A DNA stretch of 64,000 bases. Origin: Salinispirillum marinum. Lineage in GTDB: Bacteria; Pseudomonadota; Gammaproteobacteria; Pseudomonadales; Natronospirillaceae. Below are positions 32,612-41,363 of the stretch, in pieces (the stretch's first letter is position 1; every line of letters starts with the position of its first letter). The notes below the pieces were generated by a model. It saw only the letters and a program-made list of their open reading frames with translations, did no database searches and was not told the origin of the DNA. The DNA is taken from the NCBI RefSeq assembly GCF_042651565.1, contig NZ_JBHSDF010000004.1; one strand, given 5' to 3'. Made by a program: the position numbers and the translations under genes.

Positions 32612-34762
32612 TCAATCCAAGCGCGGGGCGCCAATAAAGTAGCCCTGCGCATAATCCACCCCAAGTTGACGCAAACATTCCTGGCACTCGATGCTGTCGA
32701 CAAACTCACCCACCAGTTGGAGATTGTACGTTCGTGCGACATCCACCATGGACTTAACGATGGCCTGGTGTTTCGGGTTCTGTGCTATGTCGCGGATGAA
32801 TTGGCCATCGAGCTTGAGCACATCGACCGCAAATTGATTGAGATATTCAAAACCTGCCAGCCCGGCACCGAAATCGTCAATGGCCACCGAAAGCCCCAAA
32901 CGTCGCATCCCTTGCACATTTTCGATGGCGGTTTGTCGATCGAGTATCAGGTCCGACTCAGTGATTTCAATGCAAAGATTCGCCACGGAAGGGCGGGCAA
33001 GGTTGATTTGATCTTCAAGCCAAGGCAAGAACGTGGGATCGCCTAAGGTGGCCCCACTGATGTTGATGTTGATCGTCTGTATGGTGGGCCAACGTTGGCA
33101 TATATCGTCGATATCCAAAAAGGCTTTGGACAATACCCGACGGTCAAACTCGGTGAGGAAATTGAAGCGTTGAAAAATCGGCAGAAACAGCGCGGGTGAC
33201 AAGGTTTCTTCGTCGACCGAAAGCCGGGCCAATACCTCCACCTTGTCGATCTCATTACTGCGCAGGTTTAGGATAGGTTGTAGCCATAAACTTAACTGAC
33301 CTTCATCGACCGCGCTGCGATAACGTTGAAAGCGCGGTAATAGGTCGTTTCTGGCGCTGATGTCTTTGTCGTCCGTCGCCTGCGCCAGGCGCTCGAAAGG
33401 TTGCAGGCGCGCCTTGGCCCACAGTGAGTTCAGTTTGGCGATGTTGGTACCCATGTCGTTCCCCAACGAACGAATGGCAGCCACCGCACAGTCAATGACC
33501 ACCGTGGTGTCGCTCAAATCAACTCGTATATGTTGCAGGTTAGCGAGTGTTTCAGGTGCCAATGCTTCGGGTTCCAGAACCACCACAAAGGATAAGTCGC
33601 TGACCTTGGCAATTTGCTCCGGTTGGCAGGTGCTGTAGAGGTGCTCAAGCATTTGCCGCTCGGTTTCCGCCATCTGTGCCCAAGACAGCGTTTCAAGGTA
33701 AATGTCTAAATTGATCGGCCGCCATAGCACGCCAGAACGTTGCTTCAATTGAGGTGTCCGAGTGGCCCAGTTCAGCAATCCCCGTTCGTTCAGCGCCAAC
33801 GCACGATTATCTTGTAACGAAAGCCATTCCGTTTGCGCCAGCGCGCTGTCACGGTCGCTGCGCGTGGCGTGTAGCACATCGACAGTTAGCAACGCACTGA
33901 TCAACAACATGCTGAGCGCTACCAGACTGCCAAGATCATTAGCGAGGTTGTAACCCCCCATGCCGAAATAGGCCATGCTCAAATGCCCGAAGTACATCAG
34001 CATTAACCCATGCGCCAGCGTGGCACGATTAGATTTTTGGGCAAGCCAGGTCATGAAGGGCAGGGCCATGAACAACGCGGGTTGTACAAATGGGGCTTGC
34101 TGGAGCCACTCTAGAAGCAGCGGAATGGACAATACCAACAGCGTAAAACCTAGCAGAGAAAGTTGCAGTGATCCGTCGGACTCCGGCTGCCGGTTAAAGC
34201 GTCGTATCCAATACTGAATCACCGGCAAGAACAGGACAATGCCGCTGAACTCACTGAGCAGGTAGATGGACCAAATCAGAGCGATTAAACTACCGGACCC
34301 AAAATCCGTGCCCAACATCTGTTTCAGCAGGACTGTCCCGATGATCGTGGAGGGCACCACCGCCAACAAAAAGATACGCAACAGATCCGTCAAGCGCCGG
34401 TTCACCTGAGTGCCGTGCAACGGCCACCGATGTTTAACCAGAACGTAGATCACGGGGCCAACCAGCGTCGTCAGTTGTAACGTCGCCTGGAGCGCCGTCA
34501 TGCCCATGTTATAGCCCCAGAGCCAATAGCTGATCACCACACCCCACAGGCTTTGTGGTGCATAACGCAGCGCGGCGATGGCAAAAGCACTGACGGGCCA
34601 AAATAAAAACGCCGTGCTATCCGCTGGCGAAAAACTTCGCGCTAACGACAACAAAGCGTATAACGCAACAGCCAGTAGGAGCGTGGTTAGGCTTTGTTGG
34701 CTTAGGGTAGGACGCCCAAAAGTCGGGTGAACCATCGATTGATCTGTCATGTCAGGCGTCAC
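32612..34762 (-). CDS. MASE1-EAL c-di-GMP phosphodiesterase with degenerate GGDEF
   Basis: This is a membrane c-di-GMP hydrolase of 716 aa. Residues 25-300 hold about eight hydrophobic segments of a MASE1 sensor. Residues 310-490 look like a decayed GGDEF domain in which the signature is replaced by SDLSF. Residues 495-716 are an EAL domain with all catalytic residues visible: EVLAR near 509, Asn567, Glu599, the Asp pair at 629-630, Lys650, Glu686 and Gln706. It should be an active phosphodiesterase, perhaps with a regulatory GGDEF relic. It is convergent with finR, 7 bp apart. Confidence 0.9.
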   Translation of the reverse strand: MTPDMTDQSMVHPTFGRPTLSQQSLTTLLLAVALYALLSLARSFSPADSTAFLFWPVSAFAIAALRYAPQSLWGVVISYWLWGYNMGMTALQATLQLTTLVGPVIYVLVKHRWPLHGTQVNRRLTDLLRIFLLAVVPSTIIGTVLLKQMLGTDFGSGSLIALIWSIYLLSEFSGIVLFLPVIQYWIRRFNRQPESDGSLQLSLLGFTLLVLSIPLLLEWLQQAPFVQPALFMALPFMTWLAQKSNRATLAHGLMLMYFGHLSMAYFGMGGYNLANDLGSLVALSMLLISALLTVDVLHATRSDRDSALAQTEWLSLQDNRALALNERGLLNWATRTPQLKQRSGVLWRPINLDIYLETLSWAQMAETERQMLEHLYSTCQPEQIAKVSDLSFVVVLEPEALAPETLANLQHIRVDLSDTTVVIDCAVAAIRSLGNDMGTNIAKLNSLWAKARLQPFERLAQATDDKDISARNDLLPRFQRYRSAVDEGQLSLWLQPILNLRSNEIDKVEVLARLSVDEETLSPALFLPIFQRFNFLTEFDRRVLSKAFLDIDDICQRWPTIQTININISGATLGDPTFLPWLEDQINLARPSVANLCIEITESDLILDRQTAIENVQGMRRLGLSVAIDDFGAGLAGFEYLNQFAVDVLKLDGQFIRDIAQNPKHQAIVKSMVDVARTYNLQLVGEFVDSIECQECLRQLGVDYAQGYFIGAPRLD

Positions 34763-34887
34763 GAAGTAGAGATAGTGTTCCTACATACGTCTCGCTTTCA
34801 ACTTTGGTTGTCTTTCATTAGAAAGTATTTATGCATCATCAAAGAGCATAGGAAGGGTATTGTGCACCATGGCACGGCAAACTGCGG

Positions 34888-35346
34888 CTAGGACGTCCGA
34901 TGTTCCGAATAGACAGGAGCGCCACGATAGACCCCGGAAAATATCTTGCCATCGCGCCAGCGCGGGTAGGTTTTACCCATGTAGACCAGCATATCTTGTT
35001 CATCGGTTACTAACGGCTCGGCACCGTATATCCGTTCATGCAAGGTCGAAACCGCATTTTTCAGGCGTATTGAGCTGCTTTGATCAGCGTAGAGCTGAAC
35101 TTTGGCGAGAAAGTCGGTGCGGGCGAGGGGCATCCGGACGTTGAATTCTTCTTCGATGCAACGCGCACACAGTTGCGCCGCACGCACGGCGTCGATGTTA
35201 AGAAGCCACTGCCGATCCGTCAAAGTAATTACCCATTTGGTTAAGTGTTGGCAATTGCGAAGCAAATACTGTACCTGTTCCGTGGGTTCAGTAATAAACC
35301 GTTTACCATTGAGCAACCCTGTTGAGCTGCCTACACTGCTGTGCAC
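34888..35346 (-). CDS. Unknown protein
   Basis: I do not recognise this protein, up to 152 aa. The track of codons is consistent with a gene, with recurring hydrophobic heptads (QYLLRNCQHLTKWVITL) and a C-terminal segment, GKIFSGVYRGAPVYSEHR, that looks like a beta hairpin. It has no signal peptide. The start is uncertain: a GTG at 35346 follows AAGG, but a TTG about 11 codons further in would also fit. It is divergent from the thioesterase gene at 35387 with only about 40 bp between, so their promoters must overlap. Confidence 0.6.
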   Translation of the reverse strand: MHSSVGSSTGLLNGKRFITEPTEQVQYLLRNCQHLTKWVITLTDRQWLLNIDAVRAAQLCARCIEEEFNVRMPLARTDFLAKVQLYADQSSSIRLKNAVSTLHERIYGAEPLVTDEQDMLVYMGKTYPRWRDGKIFSGVYRGAPVYSEHRTS

Positions 35347-35386
35347 GACCTTAATTCAGAACCTCCTTAACGCAATAGGAAAAGAA

Positions 35387-35824
35387 ATGACCGATACGGC
35401 CGCGCAATTCAGGAGTAACTACCCCGTTGTCACAGACTTGGTGGTGCAGTGGGGCGAGATGGATGCTTTGCAGCATGTTAACAACGTGAATTATTTTCGC
35501 TATTTTGAAACGGTGCGTATTCAATACATGATGCAAACGTCGTTGCTGCAAGGGAAACAGGGCGTAGGTCCCGTGTTGGCTGAAACAGAATGTCGTTACA
35601 AGCGTCCGGTTACCTTCCCGGATACCTTAACCTTGGGGTGTCGTGTCAGTGCCGTGCAAGCGCATGGCTTTGTGCAGGAATACGCCATTTTCAGTCAGGC
35701 CCAGCAGGCCATTACTACCTTGGGATCTGCGCGGATTGTGGTCGTGGACTTGAGCACGGGTGCCAAAGCCGCCTTGCCTGACTCCGTTGTTGCGCAGATC
35801 GAGGCGATCGAAGCGCGACGTTAA
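35387..35824 (+). CDS. Acyl-CoA thioesterase, 4HBT hotdog family (YbgC/FadM-like)
   Basis: This 145-aa single-hotdog protein probably hydrolyses acyl-CoA thioesters. The active-site segment WGEMDALQHVNNVNYFRYFE carries the catalytic Asp26 of the 4HBT class. A CRYKRPVTFPDTLTLG strand pair follows. The ATG at 35387 has AGGA about 6 nt upstream; an open frame extending back to 35102 has no coding logic and overlaps the divergent unknown gene. Substrate cannot be told. It converges on another hotdog-like gene. Confidence 0.88.
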   Translation: MTDTAAQFRSNYPVVTDLVVQWGEMDALQHVNNVNYFRYFETVRIQYMMQTSLLQGKQGVGPVLAETECRYKRPVTFPDTLTLGCRVSAVQAHGFVQEYAIFSQAQQAITTLGSARIVVVDLSTGAKAALPDSVVAQIEAIEARR

Positions 35825-35835
35825 AAAATCATCAA

Positions 35836-36327
35836 CTAGGGGCGGTATTGCGGCCTGAGGCGGACGTACAATCGACGCTTCAGGGTACTCACAAGCTGAC
35901 CGGACAGGTCTTTGATGTGTATTTCAAATTCGGGAAAGTAAGGTGCACCCTGTTCGGTCGCCTGCTTGATGCGCTGTACGTCGGCATCATCCATATGAAA
36001 CTCGGCCGTTAAACGACCGATGCCTGGCGCTATAAAGTCGATATCCGCTGACTTGTCCCAAATAACATAGCGTTCAATACCCAGTGACCCGTACAGCAAG
36101 AGGGCAAAGATCGGGTCTGTCATGGCGAACAAACTGCCGCCAAATTGTGAGTTATTGATGTTGCGGGTCCAAGGGCGCCACAGTAGATCAACCCTCGCAT
36201 AGCGGTAATCTGCGCTGATGTCGCGTATCCGGATGCCGGAAAAAAAGAAGGGCGGCCATGCGTTGAGTAACCATTTAAACAACCACGCGTGGCGAAAAGC
36301 GAAGGCGACCATGAAATTAATGTCCAT
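35836..36327 (-). CDS. DUF4442 hotdog-fold protein (putative thioesterase)
   Basis: The 163-aa protein matches the DUF4442 pattern: a hydrophobic N-terminal helix, PPFFFSGIRI near 26-35, NINNSQFGGSLFAMTDP near 56-72 and a long C-terminal strand region. DUF4442 proteins share the hotdog fold of thioesterases but their substrates are unknown. A second in-frame ATG (36312) is possible. It lies 11 bp from the convergent 4HBT thioesterase and is divergent from the dCache-GGDEF gene. Confidence 0.82.
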   Translation of the reverse strand: MDINFMVAFAFRHAWLFKWLLNAWPPFFFSGIRIRDISADYRYARVDLLWRPWTRNINNSQFGGSLFAMTDPIFALLLYGSLGIERYVIWDKSADIDFIAPGIGRLTAEFHMDDADVQRIKQATEQGAPYFPEFEIHIKDLSGQLVSTLKRRLYVRLRPQYRP

Positions 36328-36515
36328 TTTTTGGAAGCGCGCAGCATACCCCGATAGGCCCCCTACTGGTCAACTTGACCTCAGGTTTAAGGGCGCTGCA
36401 GCCAGCAGTCACTGCTGTAAGCTCTTGGTTAATGCGACAAAGTACAATATAAGCTATCACGCATGTCGTCAGGGTTCGCTATACTGCCTATCATGACTCG
36501 GAAAATTGTCCAGCT

Positions 36516-38066
36516 ATGACCCTTTCAAACACCGCGACTCGTTCAAATCATCGGCGCTCCGTGGCTCTAATATTTTGTGGGTTGGTGCTGCTGTGGGTGT
36601 TGTCGGCGGTCGGGCTATACGCCTTCTATGTTGACAGCGTGGCCAGCTACCGTGCGGATGCCCATGATCGGGTATTCTTGAATACCCGCTATCACGCGTA
36701 CAATCAAAGTGCCTTGCTCAATGCAAAGTTAAACGAACTGGACGGGATGTTACTCTCGACACGGGCGATTCTGGCCCAGCGGGATATCCCACCGAATGTG
36801 ATGAGTGAACTCCTGACGTTGCGCAAAACCTACAGTCCGGAAGTGGCGGACTTTGTGGTTTTGGATGCGAGTGGCAGCATTGTGGCCTGGACCCGCGATC
36901 CGGCGGAACCCAAACCGCATTTGAACGATCGTGGTTATTTTCAAGCCCATGTTTGGGTCACAGACGACAAACCATTTCTTTCATCACCCGATGTTGCGCG
37001 CATCACCGACGGCCCGACGTTTGTCGCCATGAGTCGCGCGATTCGATCACCTGAGGGGCAGTTTTTAGGGGTGATCGCGGTAGCCATTCGGCTGGAGGAG
37101 TTGGCCGAACTTCTCGGTGGTGTGACCGAATGGGAAACCGGCATGACCACCGTGCTGGCAGACCAACATGGGCGCTTGATTCTGCGCCGCCCCTTCGTGC
37201 CGTACCAACCGGGCCAAGTGCTCGAATCGATCGCCGCCTATCGCGGCAACGTTCCTGACCGGGATAGCTTTGTGCTGGTATCACCCTTTGATGGTAATGA
37301 GCGACGCGTTTCCTTTGAGCGCGTGCAGGACTGGCCATGGCTAGCCTTTGTGGGCAGTGACCTATCGGCGGTTTATGCGGACATTGCGCGATACGCGCGA
37401 GCGGAAGCCATTCGGTTGGCCGTGTCGATCGCCTTGGTAACTGTTCTGATGGGCTTCTTGGGTTGGTTGACGTGGCGTCGCATGCAATCAGAGCAGCGTT
37501 TGATCGATGACATCATCCAACGGCAGGCTATTGAGAAACGGCTTGAATGGCAGGCCAATCATGATGCCTTGACCGAATTGCCGAACCGAAAATTGTTCTA
37601 TGACCGTTTTACTATGACCCTGCAACGTTGCGAACGTTATCAATATGGTGCGGCGCTGATCTACATTGATTTGGACGGCTTTAAGGCCGTCAATGACCGC
37701 TGGGGTCATGCCATGGGGGATGCCCTGCTCATGGATGTAGCACGCCGGTTGTTGAAAGCTGTGCGGTCCAGTGACACAGTTGCGCGCTTGGCGGGCGATG
37801 AGTTCGTGGTGTTGGCGGAACAATGTGACCGGGCACAAGCCAAAGCCTTGGCCGAAAAGTTGCGTCGAACATTGATGGACCCGTTGATTACCGGTGGCGA
37901 AACCATTCCCATGTCTGCCAGTCTGGGCTATGTGGTGGTGTCTGAAGACGGCTCCGATATGGATACCTTAATGAACGCGGCAGACCGAGCGATGTATCGG
38001 GCCAAAAATGCAGGCAAAAACTGCATCGCGGATCGCACGAGCGTTGTCGCGCCATTGGCTTCGTGA
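36516..38066 (+). CDS. dCache-GGDEF diguanylate cyclase
   Basis: This inner-membrane diguanylate cyclase has 516 aa. A first membrane helix (16-38) and a second (300-320) bracket a periplasmic double-Cache domain (40-285), where NDRGYFQAH near 137-145 is a typical ligand-pocket motif. A GGDEF domain follows (345-505). The signature is AGDEF at 426-430, with Ala for the first Gly, a variant found in active cyclases, and an RxxD inhibitory site, RSSD, sits at 417-420. Its stop codon is directly followed by the LexA box of recCBD. Confidence 0.9.
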   Translation: MTLSNTATRSNHRRSVALIFCGLVLLWVLSAVGLYAFYVDSVASYRADAHDRVFLNTRYHAYNQSALLNAKLNELDGMLLSTRAILAQRDIPPNVMSELLTLRKTYSPEVADFVVLDASGSIVAWTRDPAEPKPHLNDRGYFQAHVWVTDDKPFLSSPDVARITDGPTFVAMSRAIRSPEGQFLGVIAVAIRLEELAELLGGVTEWETGMTTVLADQHGRLILRRPFVPYQPGQVLESIAAYRGNVPDRDSFVLVSPFDGNERRVSFERVQDWPWLAFVGSDLSAVYADIARYARAEAIRLAVSIALVTVLMGFLGWLTWRRMQSEQRLIDDIIQRQAIEKRLEWQANHDALTELPNRKLFYDRFTMTLQRCERYQYGAALIYIDLDGFKAVNDRWGHAMGDALLMDVARRLLKAVRSSDTVARLAGDEFVVLAEQCDRAQAKALAEKLRRTLMDPLITGGETIPMSASLGYVVVSEDGSDMDTLMNAADRAMYRAKNAGKNCIADRTSVVAPLAS

Positions 38067-38086
38067 TACTGTACAAAAAAACAGTA
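38067..38086. promoter_or_regulatory. LexA (SOS) box upstream of recCBD
   Basis: TACTGTACAAAAAAACAGTA has both LexA half-sites, TACTG and CAGTA, intact at the standard 10-bp spacing with an AT-rich centre. It starts on the base after the previous stop codon and ends 13 bp before the recC start codon, so bound LexA would block the promoter or the start of transcription. Confidence 0.75.
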
Positions 38087-38099
38087 AAAAGGGATGGCT

Positions 38100-41000
38100 A
38101 TGCTCACGCTCTATCCAGGTAATCGCATGGAAGAACTGGTGCAGCTGATGTTGCATCTGATGCAGCAGAACGACCGCCCGCATGCGCTCTCGACCGATCT
38201 GATCGTGGTGCAAAACCCCGGCATGCAACATTGGCTGTCCATGGAGATGGCGCAGCATAATGGCGTTGCCATGAACATCGAATTTCCGCTGCTGTCCCGG
38301 TTTATTTGGAAGATGATGCGTCGGCTCGACCCCAGTGTGCCGGATGAATCGCCTTATGCGCGGGAAGTCTTGGTGTGGCGGATCTACAACGCATTGGCAA
38401 CGCTGAGTGAACATCCCGATTTTACTGCACCCACTGCCTACTGGCTGAACGACCAGCCGGATGCCCTCAAGCGTTATCAATTGGCGCACACCCAAGCCGA
38501 CCTATATGAGCAGTATTTAATCTATCGCCCGGATTGGATCGAGCAATGGGATCAAGGACAGTTTGATGGCGTTCAGGATGCCCCGGCAGAAAGCGTGCGT
38601 TGGCAAGCCGTGCTCTGGCATCATTTGACGCAGCAAGAACCAAGACACCCCTTATATTGGCTGCATCAGGCTCGTACCCGGCTGATGGAGGTGACACCGG
38701 GTCAAATTCATTTGCCCGATACGGTGTATGTGTTTGGTATTAACACCATGGCCCCCGTGTGGTGGGACTTTTTGCGTCAACTCAGTACCCACATGAATTT
38801 GCACATCTTTACCCTCAATCCGTCGGATGAGTATTGGGGCGACATTCAAAGCCCGGAACGGCAGGCCAGGCAGCGTGCCCAATGGCTGGCGGAGCAGCAG
38901 ACAGAAGACGTGTGGCTGGCGCCGGAGGTCGGCAATCCCTTGCTGGCGGCGTGGGGCAGGCAAGGGCAGGAATTCATTCGCTTAATGTACGCCACCGAGC
39001 AGGGCGAAATATCGGTTTTTAGCCCGCCTCCCCAGGACACCCTGCTGGGCAGGATACAGCGTGATATTTTGCATTTACACGATGCGACCACCGAGCCCCA
39101 AACGCAGGCGGTAGATGACAGCATTGTAGTGACCAATGCCCACAGTGCACTGCGTGAAGTTCAGGGGTTACATGACTGGTTGTTGCATCAAATGGCGGCC
39201 GACCCCCGTTTACAGCCGCGTGACATCGTGGTGATGTGTCCAGCAGTGGAAGACTACGCACCCTACATTGAAGCCGTATTTGACAGCCATGGGATGAGCA
39301 GTGTGGAAGCCCATGCCTCGGTACGCTTACCTTGTTCCATTGCCGACCGTTCATTACACGACAGCCTCCCGCTAGTGCAATCTTTTATGGCGCTGATGGC
39401 GCTACCCGACAGCCGTTTCTCCGTCAACAGTGTGCTCGCGCATTTGCGCTTGCCAGCGGTTCAACGACGGTTTGGTATAGACGCCGCCGACTTGCCTCGG
39501 CTAACCCAGTGGTTAAAGGCCGCGGCGGTGCATTGGGGGCTGGATGCCGAACACAAGCGTGCTCTGGGGTTGCCTGCGGATGCCCATTACACGTGGCATC
39601 AAGGGCTGCAGCGCTTGTTGTTCGGTTTCATGTGGGGCGATGCCGAAGCGGTATTTGACGGTCAATTGCTGTTGCCTTGGGTGGAAGGTGATCAAGCCGA
39701 TTTGCTCGGCAAACTGATGCATGTATTGCGGGTTATGCAGGAAGAAAGTCAACAATGGATGAGCCAACTTACCGCCATACAATGGCAAGCTAGGCTGGTA
39801 CGATTGCTGGAGCGTCTCTATGACCCGGACGATGACGAGCGCGATGGTTACGACCGTGTGTTAATGGCCCTGCATGACCTCGTTGCCTTTACCCACCGTG
39901 CCGGTAGCGCGGAACATGCGCTGCCGCTGGCCGTCGTGCAAGATTATTTTCGTCAGGCATTCCAGCAACCGGAACAACGGCAACGCTTTATGACCGGGCA
40001 AGTTACTTTTTGCTCTATGGTGCCGATGCGCAGCATTCCGTTTAAGGTCATCGCTGTTCTCGGGTTGAATGATGGTCAGTTCCCGCGTCAACGCCAGCCC
40101 TTAGGCTTTGACTTAATGGCCCATGCCCGGCCGCGCTTGGGTGATCGCTCACGGCGCGGCGACGACCGCTATCTGTTTCTGGAAGCGATGGTATCGGCAC
40201 GACAGTCTCTGTACCTCAGTTATCAGGGGCGTAGCGCCAAGAATAATGAAGAACAGCAACCCTCTCTGGTCTTGCGGGAGCTGTTGCGCTATCTGGCGCA
40301 AGGTTATGGCGTGGCACCCAATGTGCTGGCACGCCAACTGCCTTTGCAGCCTTTCAGCTTGGACAATTATCGTGCACCGCTGTTCAGCTACGACGCGCAG
40401 TGGTTTGCCCTACTCAAAGCAACAGAACAGGTCGCCTCAGATAACTTGCCTGAATTGACACCCTTAGCGGACGACTGGCCCGAACCACGGCAGGAGCCCA
40501 TAGAGTATTGGGTACGCTGGTTTACTAACCCACCCCAAGCCTTTGCGCAGGAACGTCTTGGTTTGTATTTGGAGCGTGCGGATGACGAGTTGGACGATAC
40601 CGAACCCTTTGTCGCCGACTACCTTGCCCGCTATGGCGTACAGGATGATGTGATTCAGGCCCATGTGCAGGGTGAGGACGTCATACCCGTACTCGAAAGG
40701 CATCAACTGGGTCAACACTTACCGAGCAACCCGACGTTTGACGATGAGTTGATGGCCTGGACGGAGGAGGCCCAGATCTTTGCCGAATTGCTGTGTCGTG
40801 AAGGCGTTCAGCATGCCACCGTTACGACGCTTTCCTGGTCACACCAGAACCTGACTCTGCAGGGTGAAACCATCCGCCTTGAGCAGCAAAACGTGTTTTG
40901 GCGTTTTGCGACCTGTAAACCCAAAGACACCCTGCGTTTGTGGTTACATCACCTCATTGCTAATTGCAGCGCGGCGATCACCACCAAAGGCTATTTTCGT

Positions 41001-41363
41001 GCGCAAGCGAAGCATGGCATGGACGTCGCAGATTGTTTGACGTTTTCACCCGTGGCCGATGCCGAACAGCAATTACAGGCGTGGTATGACGTTTGGCAAC
41101 GGCTGACACAAGCGCCGTCACATTTGCTCGCGGCGCTGGCGTTGGCGCGGTATTCTGACACCGAAGCAAAACCGGATGCCCTCATCCTGGCATGGCAGAA
41201 GGCTGCCGAATTTAACCCGTATCTCGACGTATTCTGGCCAGCGGAGAGTCCGGAATGGACTGTGACAGATGACACCCTGTTGCAGCCACTTTATCAGCCG
41301 ATGCTGGCCCACCAAACCTATGGACCCGTGCCGCGTGTTAAGGCCGATGAGGCAAGGCAATGA
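38100..41363 (+). CDS. recC: Exodeoxyribonuclease V subunit gamma (RecC)
   Basis: RecC scaffolds the RecBCD helicase-nuclease, splits the strands and reads Chi. At 1087 aa it is close to the usual length. The N-terminus MLTLYPGNRMEELVQLM and the segments VQNPGMQHWLSMEMAQ, FPLLSRFIWKMMR and FGINTMAPVWWDFL match RecC. Of two in-frame ATGs, 38100 has AAGGGA at 5-nt spacing, whereas the one at 38094 sits inside that site. The order recC-recB-recD with 1-4 bp overlaps makes a tight operon. Confidence 0.95.
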   Translation: MLTLYPGNRMEELVQLMLHLMQQNDRPHALSTDLIVVQNPGMQHWLSMEMAQHNGVAMNIEFPLLSRFIWKMMRRLDPSVPDESPYAREVLVWRIYNALATLSEHPDFTAPTAYWLNDQPDALKRYQLAHTQADLYEQYLIYRPDWIEQWDQGQFDGVQDAPAESVRWQAVLWHHLTQQEPRHPLYWLHQARTRLMEVTPGQIHLPDTVYVFGINTMAPVWWDFLRQLSTHMNLHIFTLNPSDEYWGDIQSPERQARQRAQWLAEQQTEDVWLAPEVGNPLLAAWGRQGQEFIRLMYATEQGEISVFSPPPQDTLLGRIQRDILHLHDATTEPQTQAVDDSIVVTNAHSALREVQGLHDWLLHQMAADPRLQPRDIVVMCPAVEDYAPYIEAVFDSHGMSSVEAHASVRLPCSIADRSLHDSLPLVQSFMALMALPDSRFSVNSVLAHLRLPAVQRRFGIDAADLPRLTQWLKAAAVHWGLDAEHKRALGLPADAHYTWHQGLQRLLFGFMWGDAEAVFDGQLLLPWVEGDQADLLGKLMHVLRVMQEESQQWMSQLTAIQWQARLVRLLERLYDPDDDERDGYDRVLMALHDLVAFTHRAGSAEHALPLAVVQDYFRQAFQQPEQRQRFMTGQVTFCSMVPMRSIPFKVIAVLGLNDGQFPRQRQPLGFDLMAHARPRLGDRSRRGDDRYLFLEAMVSARQSLYLSYQGRSAKNNEEQQPSLVLRELLRYLAQGYGVAPNVLARQLPLQPFSLDNYRAPLFSYDAQWFALLKATEQVASDNLPELTPLADDWPEPRQEPIEYWVRWFTNPPQAFAQERLGLYLERADDELDDTEPFVADYLARYGVQDDVIQAHVQGEDVIPVLERHQLGQHLPSNPTFDDELMAWTEEAQIFAELLCREGVQHATVTTLSWSHQNLTLQGETIRLEQQNVFWRFATCKPKDTLRLWLHHLIANCSAAITTKGYFRAQAKHGMDVADCLTFSPVADAEQQLQAWYDVWQRLTQAPSHLLAALALARYSDTEAKPDALILAWQKAAEFNPYLDVFWPAESPEWTVTDDTLLQPLYQPMLAHQTYGPVPRVKADEARQ

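Noticed and set aside
35102..35386. An N-terminal extension of the 4HBT thioesterase
   Set aside because: It overlaps the divergent unknown gene and lacks coding character. The ATG at 35387 has a ribosome site and gives the usual length.
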